Source of the DNA: a virus | IMG/VR virus record: IMGVR_UViG_3300018044_000001 | Location: 1-64,000 of that record | DNA length: 64,000 bases | Direction: 5' to 3' (one strand) | Part shown: positions 14,523 through 21,194 of the stretch, in pieces | Numbering within the stretch: position 1 is the first letter of the stretch | How the letters are laid out: each line of letters begins with the position of its first letter | The notes under the pieces: generated by a model | The model's database searches: none | Seen by the model: the letters and a program-made list of their open reading frames with translations, nothing else | What the model was told of the DNA's origin: nothing | Made by a program: the position numbers and the translations under genes

Positions 14523-14823
14523 CTACGAGGACGAACCACTAGAGTGCTTCGATCCCGAATCGCACTGTCCGCGGTGTAGCATCGACGGTTACACATGCGT
14601 CCATCACGGCGTTGGTAGCTGGTGCGACCGTGACCCTGAATACGTCGTGAACGTCATCGCTCAGTATTTCAAAGACCGACAGACGGATTACGTCGGTATC
14701 ATTTGGGAGGCGGTCGCCAATAACGTTATGCGGGCACTTGGTTGGCACAATGGCGAACGGGTCACGATTGACGAGATGGGCCGCGTTGTCCACAACTCAA
14801 AAGATTTTGGCGAAAACGGTTGA
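14512..14823 (+). CDS. Hypothetical protein, 103 aa; last gene of first left operon
   Basis: ATG after AGGAGGTAAGACAT, one of the best ribosome sites here. Acidic start (MDDDYEDE), CPRC..C cluster near residues 17-27, then a helical region resembling short phage proteins (VVNVIAQYFKDRQ). Its stop overlaps the promoter for the Y-RNA/Ro60 unit. Confidence 0.7.
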   Translation: MDDDYEDEPLECFDPESHCPRCSIDGYTCVHHGVGSWCDRDPEYVVNVIAQYFKDRQTDYVGIIWEAVANNVMRALGWHNGERVTIDEMGRVVHNSKDFGENG

Positions 14824-14848
14824 CAACGGTTGGAGGTGGTGCTAAGGT
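14820..14848 (+). promoter_or_regulatory. Promoter of the Y-RNA/Ro60 operon
   Basis: TTGACA (14820-14825), 17-base spacer, TAAGGT (14843-14848). Expected +1 is near 14855, exactly where the first RNA hairpin begins. Very close in sequence to the promoter at 18857. Confidence 0.75.
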
Positions 14849-14855
14849 ACTAATC

Positions 14856-14925
14856 GTGCAGTAGTGATGGTGCGGTTACTTCTTTCCTTTTAAGAAAAAA
14901 ACACCGTGCCGAGTATGCTCTGCAC
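14856..14925 (+). ncRNA. Possible Y-like RNA 1 (promoter-proximal hairpin RNA)
   Basis: GTGCAG (14856-14861) pairs with CTGCAC (14920-14925); after an internal loop GGTGCGGT (14869-14876) pairs with ACCGTGCC (14903-14910); the tip has TTCTT/AAGAA. The layout matches the two RNAs downstream, but the internal loop is different, so membership is uncertain. It could also be a structured 5' leader. Confidence 0.5.
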
Positions 14926-14933
14926 ACCGTTCG

Positions 14934-15025
14934 TGGAAGGGCAGTGAGAGTGACAGGTACTTCACATACAACCATTGCATGTATTGCCTTCGGGCAGTCT
15001 CCTGTCGCGATTGTTCTCCCTTCCA
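14934..15025 (+). ncRNA. Y-like RNA 2 (no tRNA mimic)
   Basis: TGGAAGGG (14934-14941) pairs with CCCTTCCA (15018-15025). Then comes an internal loop of CAGTGAGAGT and GCGATTGTTCT, then GACAGG (14952-14957) with CCTGTC (15001-15006). The apical part holds a TGCC-TTCG-GGCA hairpin. The internal loop is identical in RNA 3 while the flanking stems differ but stay complementary, which is covariation inside the window. Predicted ligand of the Ro60 protein encoded downstream. Confidence 0.75.
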
Positions 15026-15031
15026 ACATCT

Positions 15032-15172
15032 TGAAGGGGCAGTGAGAGTAACGGCTACTTCCAATGCTAATGGAGAGGCATGGGTTCGAATCCCATCAGG
15101 CGTTGGCTTGCCAAGGCTTGTAGCTCAGCGGCAGAGCGCTAAAACTATCCGTTGCGATTGTTCTCCCCTTCA
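15032..15172 (+). ncRNA. Y-like RNA 3 with permuted tRNA-like domain
   Basis: TGAAGGGG/CCCCTTCA outer stem (15032-15039, 15165-15172), the same CAGTGAGAGT / GCGATTGTTCT internal loop as RNA 2, then AACGG/CCGTT. The enclosed module holds a T-arm (ATGGG-TTCGAAT-CCCAT, 15080-15096), an acceptor-like helix closed by a CTTG tetraloop (15097-15120) and a D-arm (GCTC-N7-GAGC, 15123-15137). The T-arm precedes the D-arm, so the tRNA is circularly permuted, as in bacterial Y RNAs. The ribosome site of the Ro60 gene follows eight bases later. Confidence 0.85.
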
Positions 15173-15190
15173 TCTATCGAAGGAGCAGCA

Positions 15191-16813
15191 ATGAGTAAGG
15201 TGAATCCAACAAAGCCAGCGGGTACCCCGGCCGATCACCTGAACTACATGGCTGGCCCTAGCTGGGATATCTCAGATCCCATCGCACGACTGCGCATGGT
15301 CGCGTCCTCGTGCTTCTTCGGCGAACCTCAGTATTACGTTGAGGCATCAAGCGAAGAGAAGAAGGGCCGTCGTCGTCCAACGATGTGGAACCGGCCTGAT
15401 GGCGAGTACCATCTGTCGCCCGCCATCATTAGGCACCTTGATGACATGCTCAACCGGATGGACCCACAGGAATGGCGTGGACTGGGTGCCAAGGAACGCA
15501 TGGAGGCAGCGATTGATGCTGCACTAGCCCATGACGTGGAGGCAACGCTACAAGTTGCCGTTGACTTGCGGCTGGCAGATCATATCCGCACCACGCCGCA
15601 AGTCATCTTGGTGCGTGCCGCCAACTATGAACCAGCCAAGGGTACGGGGCTGATCCGCAAGTACGCACCATCGATCATTCAGCGTACTGACGAACCTGCC
15701 GTACAGTTGGCGTATCAACTTGCGACCTACGGCAAGCCCCTGCCGAACTCACTTAAGAAGGCATGGCGTTCGTATCTGGCCGGTCAGTCGTCGTACTCGC
15801 TCGCCAAGTATCGCATGGAATCACGTGCGGTCAAGACAGTGGATGTTGTGAACCTGACCCACCCGGCAGGCAACTACATCAACCAACTAGTGCGCGGCGA
15901 GCTGGAAACGCCGAGCACGTGGGAGACCAAGGTGTCCGGCGCTGGGTCGACGCCCGAAGTATGGGCCGAGGCTTTTGACAGCATGGGGCACATGGCGCTG
16001 CTGCGTAACCTGCGCAACCTGATCAACAAGTCCTCTGTGGACCAGTACGACATCGCCACCAAGTTGTTCGCTGGTGCGGTGACGGGTCAGCAACTACCCT
16101 TCCGCTACTGGTCTGCGTACCAGGCAGTGAAGGGCGACAAGATCAAGCCGGTGCTGATGGAAAGCATCGAGGACAGCCTACGCAAATCGTGCGAGGCTCT
16201 GGCGTTTCCTGGTCGCGTGATGAGTTTGTGCGACAACTCAGGATCAGCGTGGGGTGCGTTGACCTCTGAATGGGGCACCGTGCATGTTGCCGAGATTGCC
16301 AACCTGACCGCTGTACTCACGGCATTCGCATCAGAGCACGGCGAGGTCGGCGTCTTCGGTGACACACTGTCTACGTTCACAGTGTCGCATCGTTCGTCCG
16401 TGTTTGACGCCGTAGAGAAAGCGAACAAGCTGGGACACGGCGTTGGCGGTGGTACCGAGCACGGTATCTGGCTGTTCTGGGACAAGGCGATCAAAGAGAA
16501 CATCCACTACGATGCGGTGTTCGTCTACTCAGACATGCAGGCTGGTCATGGTGGGCTGTACGGCAACTGCGGATATGACGCGTATGTCTGGCCTGGAGAT
16601 CCTAGATACCGTCGCTATATCGACGTGCCTAAGTTGATTAACACCTACCGCAGCAAGGTCAATCCCAACGTGGAGGTGTTTTTGGTGCAGGTCGCTGGTT
16701 ATCACGATACGATCGTGCCCGAGCACTACAATCACACGCACATTCTTGGCGGATGGTCTGAGGGCATTCTGCAGTACGCCCAGCGAGTCCTGAAACCGCT
16801 GCCACCTCAGTAG
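15191..16813 (+). CDS. rsr: Ro60 orthologue (TROVE plus vWA domains)
   Basis: 540 aa, close to bacterial Rsr and vertebrate Ro60. ATG at 15191 follows AAGGAG. Residues about 20-340 are the helical TROVE ring (LNYMAGPSWDISDP, IRKYAPSIIQRTDEP, NLTHPAGNYINQLV); residues 340-540 are a vWA domain with MIDAS DNSGS at 348-352 and YSDMQ near 447. In bacteria the protein binds Y RNAs and joins exoribonucleases in RNA quality control and ribosomal RNA processing. Here it is co-transcribed with the Y-like RNAs just upstream. No exonuclease gene is adjacent, so a host enzyme would be needed. Confidence 0.93.
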   Translation: MSKVNPTKPAGTPADHLNYMAGPSWDISDPIARLRMVASSCFFGEPQYYVEASSEEKKGRRRPTMWNRPDGEYHLSPAIIRHLDDMLNRMDPQEWRGLGAKERMEAAIDAALAHDVEATLQVAVDLRLADHIRTTPQVILVRAANYEPAKGTGLIRKYAPSIIQRTDEPAVQLAYQLATYGKPLPNSLKKAWRSYLAGQSSYSLAKYRMESRAVKTVDVVNLTHPAGNYINQLVRGELETPSTWETKVSGAGSTPEVWAEAFDSMGHMALLRNLRNLINKSSVDQYDIATKLFAGAVTGQQLPFRYWSAYQAVKGDKIKPVLMESIEDSLRKSCEALAFPGRVMSLCDNSGSAWGALTSEWGTVHVAEIANLTAVLTAFASEHGEVGVFGDTLSTFTVSHRSSVFDAVEKANKLGHGVGGGTEHGIWLFWDKAIKENIHYDAVFVYSDMQAGHGGLYGNCGYDAYVWPGDPRYRRYIDVPKLINTYRSKVNPNVEVFLVQVAGYHDTIVPEHYNHTHILGGWSEGILQYAQRVLKPLPPQ

Positions 16814-16819
16814 TAAATC

Positions 16820-17476
16820 ATGAAATGGCTGAGTGCAGACACCCATTTTTCCCACGCAAACATCATCGCCTATTGCGATCGTCCCTACGCGTCCGTATCC
16901 GAGATGGACAACGACCTCGTGCAACGATGGAACGAAGTCGTTGCGCCCGACGATGAGGTGTGGGTGCTCGGTGATGTCGCACTAGGCCGACTTGACGATT
17001 CACTCGCGTACGTCGCGTACCTGAATGGCGCCAAGCATCTCGTACCTGGCAACCATGATCGTATGTTCAAATGCAACGGAACCAAGTGGGCAAACGCAAC
17101 GCAGCGGTATGTCGACGCTGGGTTCGCTGACGTGCTGGACGATGAGATTGTGCTTGATTACTTTCTACCGCAACAGTACGTGACTGCCTGTCACTTCCCG
17201 TTCGCCGGTGAGGCACGCGACGGATGGGAGGATCGGTTTGTAGATCATCGTCCGATCAATAAGGGGCAGTGGCTCCTACACGGGCACACGCACGGCAAGT
17301 GGCGTCGCAACGGTCGCATGATCGATGTCGGTGTTGACGCGTGGGGTGGGTACCCCGTGAGCTTCGAGACGGTAGCGGCGCTGTTCGGTGCTGACGAGGA
17401 TCAGGTCGCGGCTGTGCCGTGGGTGCATGAGAGTCACAACCGTACCCAAAATGCCACGGTTTTGACACTCTCGTAG
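16820..17476 (+). CDS. Calcineurin-like metallophosphoesterase
   Basis: 218 aa, seven bases after the Ro60 stop and so in the same operon. Metal ligands: SADTHFSH (D7, H9), LGDV (D52), PGNHD (N78, H79), HFPF and LHGHTHG. Family members hydrolyse phosphomono- and diesters, including nucleic-acid ends. Association with Ro60 suggests an RNA end-processing role, which is inference. Confidence 0.9.
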   Translation: MKWLSADTHFSHANIIAYCDRPYASVSEMDNDLVQRWNEVVAPDDEVWVLGDVALGRLDDSLAYVAYLNGAKHLVPGNHDRMFKCNGTKWANATQRYVDAGFADVLDDEIVLDYFLPQQYVTACHFPFAGEARDGWEDRFVDHRPINKGQWLLHGHTHGKWRRNGRMIDVGVDAWGGYPVSFETVAALFGADEDQVAAVPWVHESHNRTQNATVLTLS

Positions 17477-17484
17477 TTCACGAT

Positions 17485-17538
17485 GTCCGCTTATTCATAC
17501 ACGTGGTGAATTATGCCCAATGTGTGAATAAACGGACA
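17485..17538 (+). repeat. Long inverted repeat after the Ro60 operon
   Basis: TGTCCGCTTATTCATACAC (17485-17503) faces GTGTGAATAAACGGACA (17522-17538): about 16 of 17 pairs with one bulge. No T-run follows, so it is not a standard terminator. Could be a protein site, an RNA end or an integration-related site. Confidence 0.6.
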
Positions 17539-17560
17539 TTGCGGAATGTGATGTTATCCT

Positions 17561-17600
17561 GACACACGAAGCGGTAGTCAAACGACACACAAAACGGTAG
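17561..17600 (+). repeat. Two 17-bp direct repeats (GACACACRAARCGGTAG)
   Basis: Copies at 17561-17577 and 17584-17600 differ at two positions and start 23 bp apart, a spacing of about two helical turns. Possible operator sites; no reading frame there. Confidence 0.5.
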
Positions 17601-17609
17601 CGTAGAGAC

Positions 17610-17661
17610 AAAAATGCCTCCGCTCCCAACCCTCGTGCGAGTGAGGGTCAGGAACGGAGGC
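17610..17661 (-). terminator. Rho-independent terminator of the exonuclease operon
   Basis: Read leftwards: GCCTCCG/CGGAGGC stem with an inner ACCCTC/GAGGGT stem, then ATTTTTGT. It follows the minus-strand stop at 17757 by about 100 bases. Confidence 0.75.
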
Positions 17662-17662
17662 T

Positions 17663-17753
17663 GTGCAGGGGAGCGGCGAGGGAGTGCTACGACCCTGCAC
17701 TTAGCGTCTCGGGGAGGCGCGGAGCACGGACCGCGCAGATCGGACCCGAGACG
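17663..17753 (-). ncRNA. Two strong hairpins preceding the terminator; candidate small RNA
   Basis: GTGCAGGG (17663-17670) pairs with CCCTGCAC (17693-17700), eight perfect pairs. CGTCTCGGG (17705-17713) pairs with CCCGAGACG (17745-17753), nine perfect pairs, enclosing GCGCGG/CCGCGC. With the terminator they make a three-hairpin, roughly 140-nt 3' element on the minus strand. No reading frame of merit. Function unknown. Confidence 0.5.
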
Positions 17754-17756
17754 GAT

Positions 17757-17993
17757 CTATTTCCTTTTCAGGATGCTGACCTTTGGTATGACAATCAAAC
17801 CGCCCACCTCGCCGTGGGATGAGCAGCTACTGGCGATCGAGATGTGTTCGTCGGACTCGCCAATGAGGTAGCCGCACGAGGTCACCCGTGTCGGTCGCAC
17901 CTTTTTGACTTCCTTGATATCGCGCCAAGCGTCCAGTGGTGCGCAACTGTCAATCCATGCGACGGTGACACGCCTGAGCTTGCGCTTGCTCAC
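17757..17993 (-). CDS. Hypothetical protein, 78 aa
   Basis: ATGA overlap with the exonuclease gene. Basic start (MSKRKLRRVTVAWIDS) and a C-terminal VTSCGYLIGES...GGLIVIPK that resembles a small phage protein with a beta-rich core. Function unknown. Confidence 0.65.
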   Translation of the reverse strand: MSKRKLRRVTVAWIDSCAPLDAWRDIKEVKKVRPTRVTSCGYLIGESDEHISIASSCSSHGEVGGLIVIPKVSILKRK

Positions 17994-18748
17994 ACGACCA
18001 CGCTCGTAATCTCAGCACCGTAGTCACGATGCGTTGACCGGCAGTATCGTCCACAGTCCATGCAACACCATTGCTGGTACTTGCTCAGTGCCGTGTATGC
18101 GTACCCCCTGCGCATGAGCTTGTCACTACCGCACGACGGGCAGACAGTGCGACCAAGGTAGGCGGCGTAGCTCGGGTGCGCAATGATCCACGGTTGGAGC
18201 AGGTGATATAGCTCAGCCAGCAGCGTCACGTCGCGCTTGTTGTACTTCTCCATTCGTTTCCACGCGTCAGGATCGCCAGCCAGACACTTGGTCCACAACG
18301 GGAATCCCTCGTGTTCAACCTTGCCCTTGAGTCCCAACGCCTCGCTGATGTGTGCCAGCTTGTTGCTAGGAAACCGAAATTGCTTTCTGGCCGTGACGAG
18401 TAAATCGATCTGACGGTACGGCGACGGCGGCGTGAATCCCTCTAGGAGCAGTTCCCGATTTATGTATGGCAGGTCGAAGGCAGCAGAGTTGTAGCCCATG
18501 ACGATATCGGCTTCATCTAGCAGCCGGTGTGCCTGCGACACCATCTCGTGCCGCTGGCTACCGTCCAGCCCGATCGAGTAGAACTGTGTCTTGCGCTTGC
18601 CACCCAACCACCTTGCGGCGAAACAGATCATGCGCGACGTGTCAACGATCTGGTTCGTTGCAACATTCTGCTTCCACAACCCCCACGTCCAGACTAGGTT
18701 CGGTGATGTCTCGATGTCGATCAGAAGTATCTTGGGTGCATCAGCCAT
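17990..18748 (-). CDS. DnaQ/RNase H-like 3'-5' exonuclease with zinc ribbon
   Basis: 252 aa from the ATG at 18748, chosen because MADAPKILLIDIETSPN is the family N-terminus. DEDD-type acidic residues: LIDIETS, MGYNSAAFDLPYI and KYNKRDVTLLAELY. The C-terminus has CPSCG...CMDCGRYC, a zinc ribbon. The GTG at 18805, six bases past the -10 box, is an alternative leaderless start adding 19 residues. Likely acts on single-stranded DNA or RNA ends. Confidence 0.85.
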   Translation of the reverse strand: MADAPKILLIDIETSPNLVWTWGLWKQNVATNQIVDTSRMICFAARWLGGKRKTQFYSIGLDGSQRHEMVSQAHRLLDEADIVMGYNSAAFDLPYINRELLLEGFTPPSPYRQIDLLVTARKQFRFPSNKLAHISEALGLKGKVEHEGFPLWTKCLAGDPDAWKRMEKYNKRDVTLLAELYHLLQPWIIAHPSYAAYLGRTVCPSCGSDKLMRRGYAYTALSKYQQWCCMDCGRYCRSTHRDYGAEITSVVV

Positions 18749-18810
18749 CTCTGCCAAGGCTCTCGGTATCCCTTCGTCGGCGGATGGGCACGCTAAACTA
18801 CGCACTTGTA

Positions 18811-18840
18811 ACTCTACCGTGTTGTCGCTGCTCGTGTCAA
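18811..18840 (-). promoter_or_regulatory. Promoter of the minus-strand exonuclease operon
   Basis: Read leftwards: TTGACA (18840-18835), 18-base spacer, TAGAGT (18816-18811). Back to back with the plus-strand promoter at 18857; the two -35 boxes are 16 bp apart. Confidence 0.65.
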
Positions 18841-18856
18841 CCGCACAAGATGGGTG

Positions 18857-18885
18857 TTGACAACGGCAGCGGACGGGTGTAAGGT
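18857..18885 (+). promoter_or_regulatory. Divergent promoter giving a leaderless transcript
   Basis: TTGACA (18857-18862), 17-base spacer, TAAGGT (18880-18885), six bases, ATG at 18892. Confidence 0.72.
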
Positions 18886-18891
18886 TCAGGC

Positions 18892-19098
18892 ATGACAACC
18901 AACGTGAAGCACCCAGAGATTAAGGTCAAGCTTGTCGGCACGGACGGCAACGCGTTTGCCGTGCTCGGCAAGATCAGCGCAGCACTCAAGAAGGCTGGCG
19001 TTTCCAAAGAGGAGCGCGACGAGTTTTTCGGCGAGGCCATGAGCGGTGACTACAACCACCTGCTCGGCACGGCGATGCGGTGGGTGAACGTGTCATGA
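18892..19098 (+). CDS. Small hypothetical phage protein, 68 aa
   Basis: ATG at the predicted +1. KVKLVGTDGNAFAVLGKISAALKKAGV...EFFGEAMSGDYNHLL is a conserved small actinophage protein type that follows early promoters; function unknown. Confidence 0.75.
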   Translation: MTTNVKHPEIKVKLVGTDGNAFAVLGKISAALKKAGVSKEERDEFFGEAMSGDYNHLLGTAMRWVNVS

Positions 19099-19277
19099 CC
19101 ACCAACGAGATTGACCGCATTATCAATGACACCACGACCAGCATCTTGGCCCGTCGCCGCGAGTTCGGGCTGCCACTACCGTGCCCGAGCTTCGAGGAGT
19201 ACGAGAAGCGTCGCGCGGTCAACATGCAACACTTCGTAGTTCCCGTCGCGGTCGAAGTCGATGGGGTCTACCTGTGA
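19095..19277 (+). CDS. Hypothetical protein, 60 aa
   Basis: ATGA overlap with the previous stop. Helical start (EIDRIINDTTTSILARRREF), CPSFEEYEKRR motif. Function unknown. Confidence 0.6.
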   Translation: MTTNEIDRIINDTTTSILARRREFGLPLPCPSFEEYEKRRAVNMQHFVVPVAVEVDGVYL

Positions 19278-19489
19278 CCGGCATATTCCGTGATCGTCCT
19301 GCCGACGACGACCTTACCCTTCGCACGCTCGCTGCAATGTACGACTACTCGCTACCGTACAGGCAGGCGGTTGCGCGTGCGCAGGAGCGGCACGTCGACT
19401 ACTGCGATGACGAAGACTGTCAAGACGACAACCACGCCGCTGCGTTTGCACGGCTAGAGGATGATATCGCGGAAATGTACCATGACTAA
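19274..19489 (+). CDS. Hypothetical protein, 71 aa
   Basis: GTGA overlap. Acidic; CDDEDC near residue 44 could bind metal. Overlaps the next gene by eight bases. Function unknown. Confidence 0.55.
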   Translation: MTGIFRDRPADDDLTLRTLAAMYDYSLPYRQAVARAQERHVDYCDDEDCQDDNHAAAFARLEDDIAEMYHD

Positions 19490-20075
19490 CGCCGAGCCGT
19501 TCTACATGGAGTTTACCGAGTTCCCTGGTGGCCCAGAGGGACCATTCATCGACTCGATACCTCTGTCAGAAAGCAACAGGTGTACGTGGGAACTGAATCC
19601 GTACGGTGGCAACTGGGAAATCAACGGCGAGGGCTGGTGGCGTATCGGACCGTTCGCATGGGCAAACGACCACACGCACCCGTCACGCTACACCGTAGGC
19701 GACGTGGTGTACGGGCTGACCGTCCGACCACACAGGTATTGGAAGGTCTGCGACGTGTGCAACGGTACGGCCCGCGTCAAGATCGCCGATCATCCAGAGT
19801 TGAGTACCTACTGTCCTGTCAAGAACTGCACGGGCGGCAAGGTCTGGCTAGAGGACATGGGGTCATACTACGAGATTTCATACCTCACGGTCGGTCAGGT
19901 GCGCGTTGTGGTTGGCTACGGCGCTGAAGTGACGTACATGTGCGAAGAGACGGGCGTAGGTAGCGGGCAGGTCTGGCACGAGGGAAGACTGTACCCGTCA
20001 TACACGGCAGCAGAAGTGGCAGCACGCGAGCAGGGTGCCGTGCTACGAGAGGAACTGTTGGTTCCCAATGTCTGA
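19482..20075 (+). CDS. Zinc-finger protein, long paralogue of the 12242 gene
   Basis: 197 aa. Residues 1-60 are unique (MEFTEFPGGPEGPF, GGNWEINGEGWWRIGPF). The remainder parallels the 12242 gene, including CDVCNG...CPVKNCTGGKV and the C-terminus AAREQGAVLREELLVP. The duplicate has gained or kept an extra N-terminal domain. Function unknown. Confidence 0.7.
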   Translation: MTNAEPFYMEFTEFPGGPEGPFIDSIPLSESNRCTWELNPYGGNWEINGEGWWRIGPFAWANDHTHPSRYTVGDVVYGLTVRPHRYWKVCDVCNGTARVKIADHPELSTYCPVKNCTGGKVWLEDMGSYYEISYLTVGQVRVVVGYGAEVTYMCEETGVGSGQVWHEGRLYPSYTAAEVAAREQGAVLREELLVPNV

Positions 20076-20121
20076 AAGCGCGAACTTTCAACCAAAAGGA
20101 GCAAGTGATGACCAAGGGTGA
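20068..20121 (+). CDS. Short ORF on a start hairpin, 17 aa
   Basis: ATG-TCT-GAAAG gives MSESANFQPKGASDDQG, then TGA. Like the 3921 leader it is the start cassette with only a brief reading frame, overlapping the next frame. Confidence 0.35.
   Translation: MSESANFQPKGASDDQG
20074..20089 (+). repeat. 16-nt start-associated hairpin, loop CGCGAA
   Basis: GAAAG-N6-CTTTC, followed by AAAAGGAGC, the ribosome site for 20108. Confidence 0.88.
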
Positions 20122-20296
20122 TACACCCGAACGCAAGGCGCAGTAGCGCAATCTGCGTGACCGTTCACGTCGGGCATACAAGAAGGACCGAGCGATTCGG
20201 AAGTTTCAGCGTCAGTTGGCAGCAACGGGAACCGTTCTCACACCTAGTGCCATTCAAAAGGAACTTCGGCGCATTGAGGATGAGATATCAGCATGA
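20108..20296 (+). pseudogene. Basic protein gene interrupted by an amber codon
   Basis: ATG at 20108 after AAAAGGAGCAAGTG opens 62 codons to the TGA at 20294, but codon 13 (20144-20146) is TAG. Past it the frame gives a plausible basic helical protein (RNLRDRSRRAYKKDRAI..., ending ELRRIEDEISA) and the usual ATGA overlap with the next gene. Either a nonsense mutation, a read error or readthrough. No amber-reading tRNA is seen in the tRNA array. Confidence 0.5.
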
Positions 20297-20577
20297 CCGA
20301 AAGCACACACTTTCGTCGCGTCCTAGACCTCGTAGACCAAGACGTTTCTGGCCGCGTCGCACAAGTCCGCACGCACTACAACTGGTCCGACTGGCAACCA
20401 ATGTGGCGCGTGCTCAAGTCCGTCGCGATCGGCAAGAACGACATGGTGTACCTGTGGTGGATACCCGAACATGACACGGGTAGTTTTGACTGCGGGTACA
20501 GTGGGCGCGGCATCGAACTCGCGAACGATTGGGAGATTGAGATGGAGGACACCAGTGGTCAAGTTCACGACGCCTAA
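20293..20577 (+). CDS. Hypothetical protein, 94 aa
   Basis: ATG-ACC-GAAAG start (MTESTHFRRV). Trp-rich middle (YNWSDWQPMWRVL). Function unknown. Confidence 0.6.
   Translation: MTESTHFRRVLDLVDQDVSGRVAQVRTHYNWSDWQPMWRVLKSVAIGKNDMVYLWWIPEHDTGSFDCGYSGRGIELANDWEIEMEDTSGQVHDA
20299..20314 (+). repeat. 16-nt start-associated hairpin, loop CACACA
   Basis: GAAAG-N6-CTTTC inside the gene that starts at 20293. Confidence 0.85.
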
Positions 20578-20830
20578 TGGCGAGGTTTGGCTGGACGTTC
20601 ATTCGCGGTCCGCCTGTCGCGGTCGTCACTGCGTGATCCACAATCCGAGCGATCACAACATGCGCGACTGGCCCATGCACCTGCGCGAGACGGGACTAGT
20701 GGAACGTATCTGCGAGCACGGCGTTGGTCATCCTGACCCAGACTCGGCAGCGTACTTCGATGAGTATGGTCCGATCGGATCACGCGGGGCGTGGGGCGTA
20801 CACGGGTGCGACGGGTGCTGTCATGTCTAG
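20555..20830 (+). CDS. Hypothetical His/Cys-rich protein, 91 aa
   Basis: GTG after GGAGG. CRGRHCVIHN, HMRDW-like and CEHGVGHPDPDS...CDGCCHV segments suggest metal binding. Ends with an overlap to the cREC-like gene. Function unknown. Confidence 0.6.
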   Translation: MVKFTTPNGEVWLDVHSRSACRGRHCVIHNPSDHNMRDWPMHLRETGLVERICEHGVGHPDPDSAAYFDEYGPIGSRGAWGVHGCDGCCHV

Positions 20831-21194
20831 CAAGGCCATACTAGTCGTGGACGACTGTCGCAACTTCCCAAAATCACCAACCGATATGGTGCGTACCGTG
20901 CGTACGTCGGCAGCAGCGTTACAGTTTCTTGGTTTCGACACGGGCGTGCGTCCCGAGATTGACGAACTGTGGCTCGACTTTGATTTGGGTGGTGTGTTTG
21001 GTCAGTTGGAACTGTATGACACGGCGATGCCCGTCGCCCTGTACCTAGCTGAGTGCGCGTACTACGGTGACCCATACCCAGTCAAAGAGATCATCATTCA
21101 TTCGTCTAATCCGGTTGGTTCCGAGGCGATGCTACAGACGCTGCTCCGTTTTGGCTATAACGTTAAGCGACAGGAGGCGCACTTTGGTGTCTGA
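20823..21194 (+). CDS. cREC-like domain protein (cyclic-phosphate processing receiver)
   Basis: 123 aa. KAILVVDDCRNFP, the VRTVRTSAAALQFL helix, ELWLDFDLGG and EIIIHSSNPVGSEAM follow the receiver-like cREC pattern. That family is predicted, from computational work, to process cyclic phosphate ends in RNA repair or conflict systems. This activity is unproven here; the fit with Ro60 and the 2H domain is suggestive. Confidence 0.65.
   Translation: MSSKAILVVDDCRNFPKSPTDMVRTVRTSAAALQFLGFDTGVRPEIDELWLDFDLGGVFGQLELYDTAMPVALYLAECAYYGDPYPVKEIIIHSSNPVGSEAMLQTLLRFGYNVKRQEAHFGV

Noticed and set aside
20108-20296. Amber recoding of the genome
   Set aside because: TAG ends several clear genes, and no CTA-anticodon tRNA is present among those seen.
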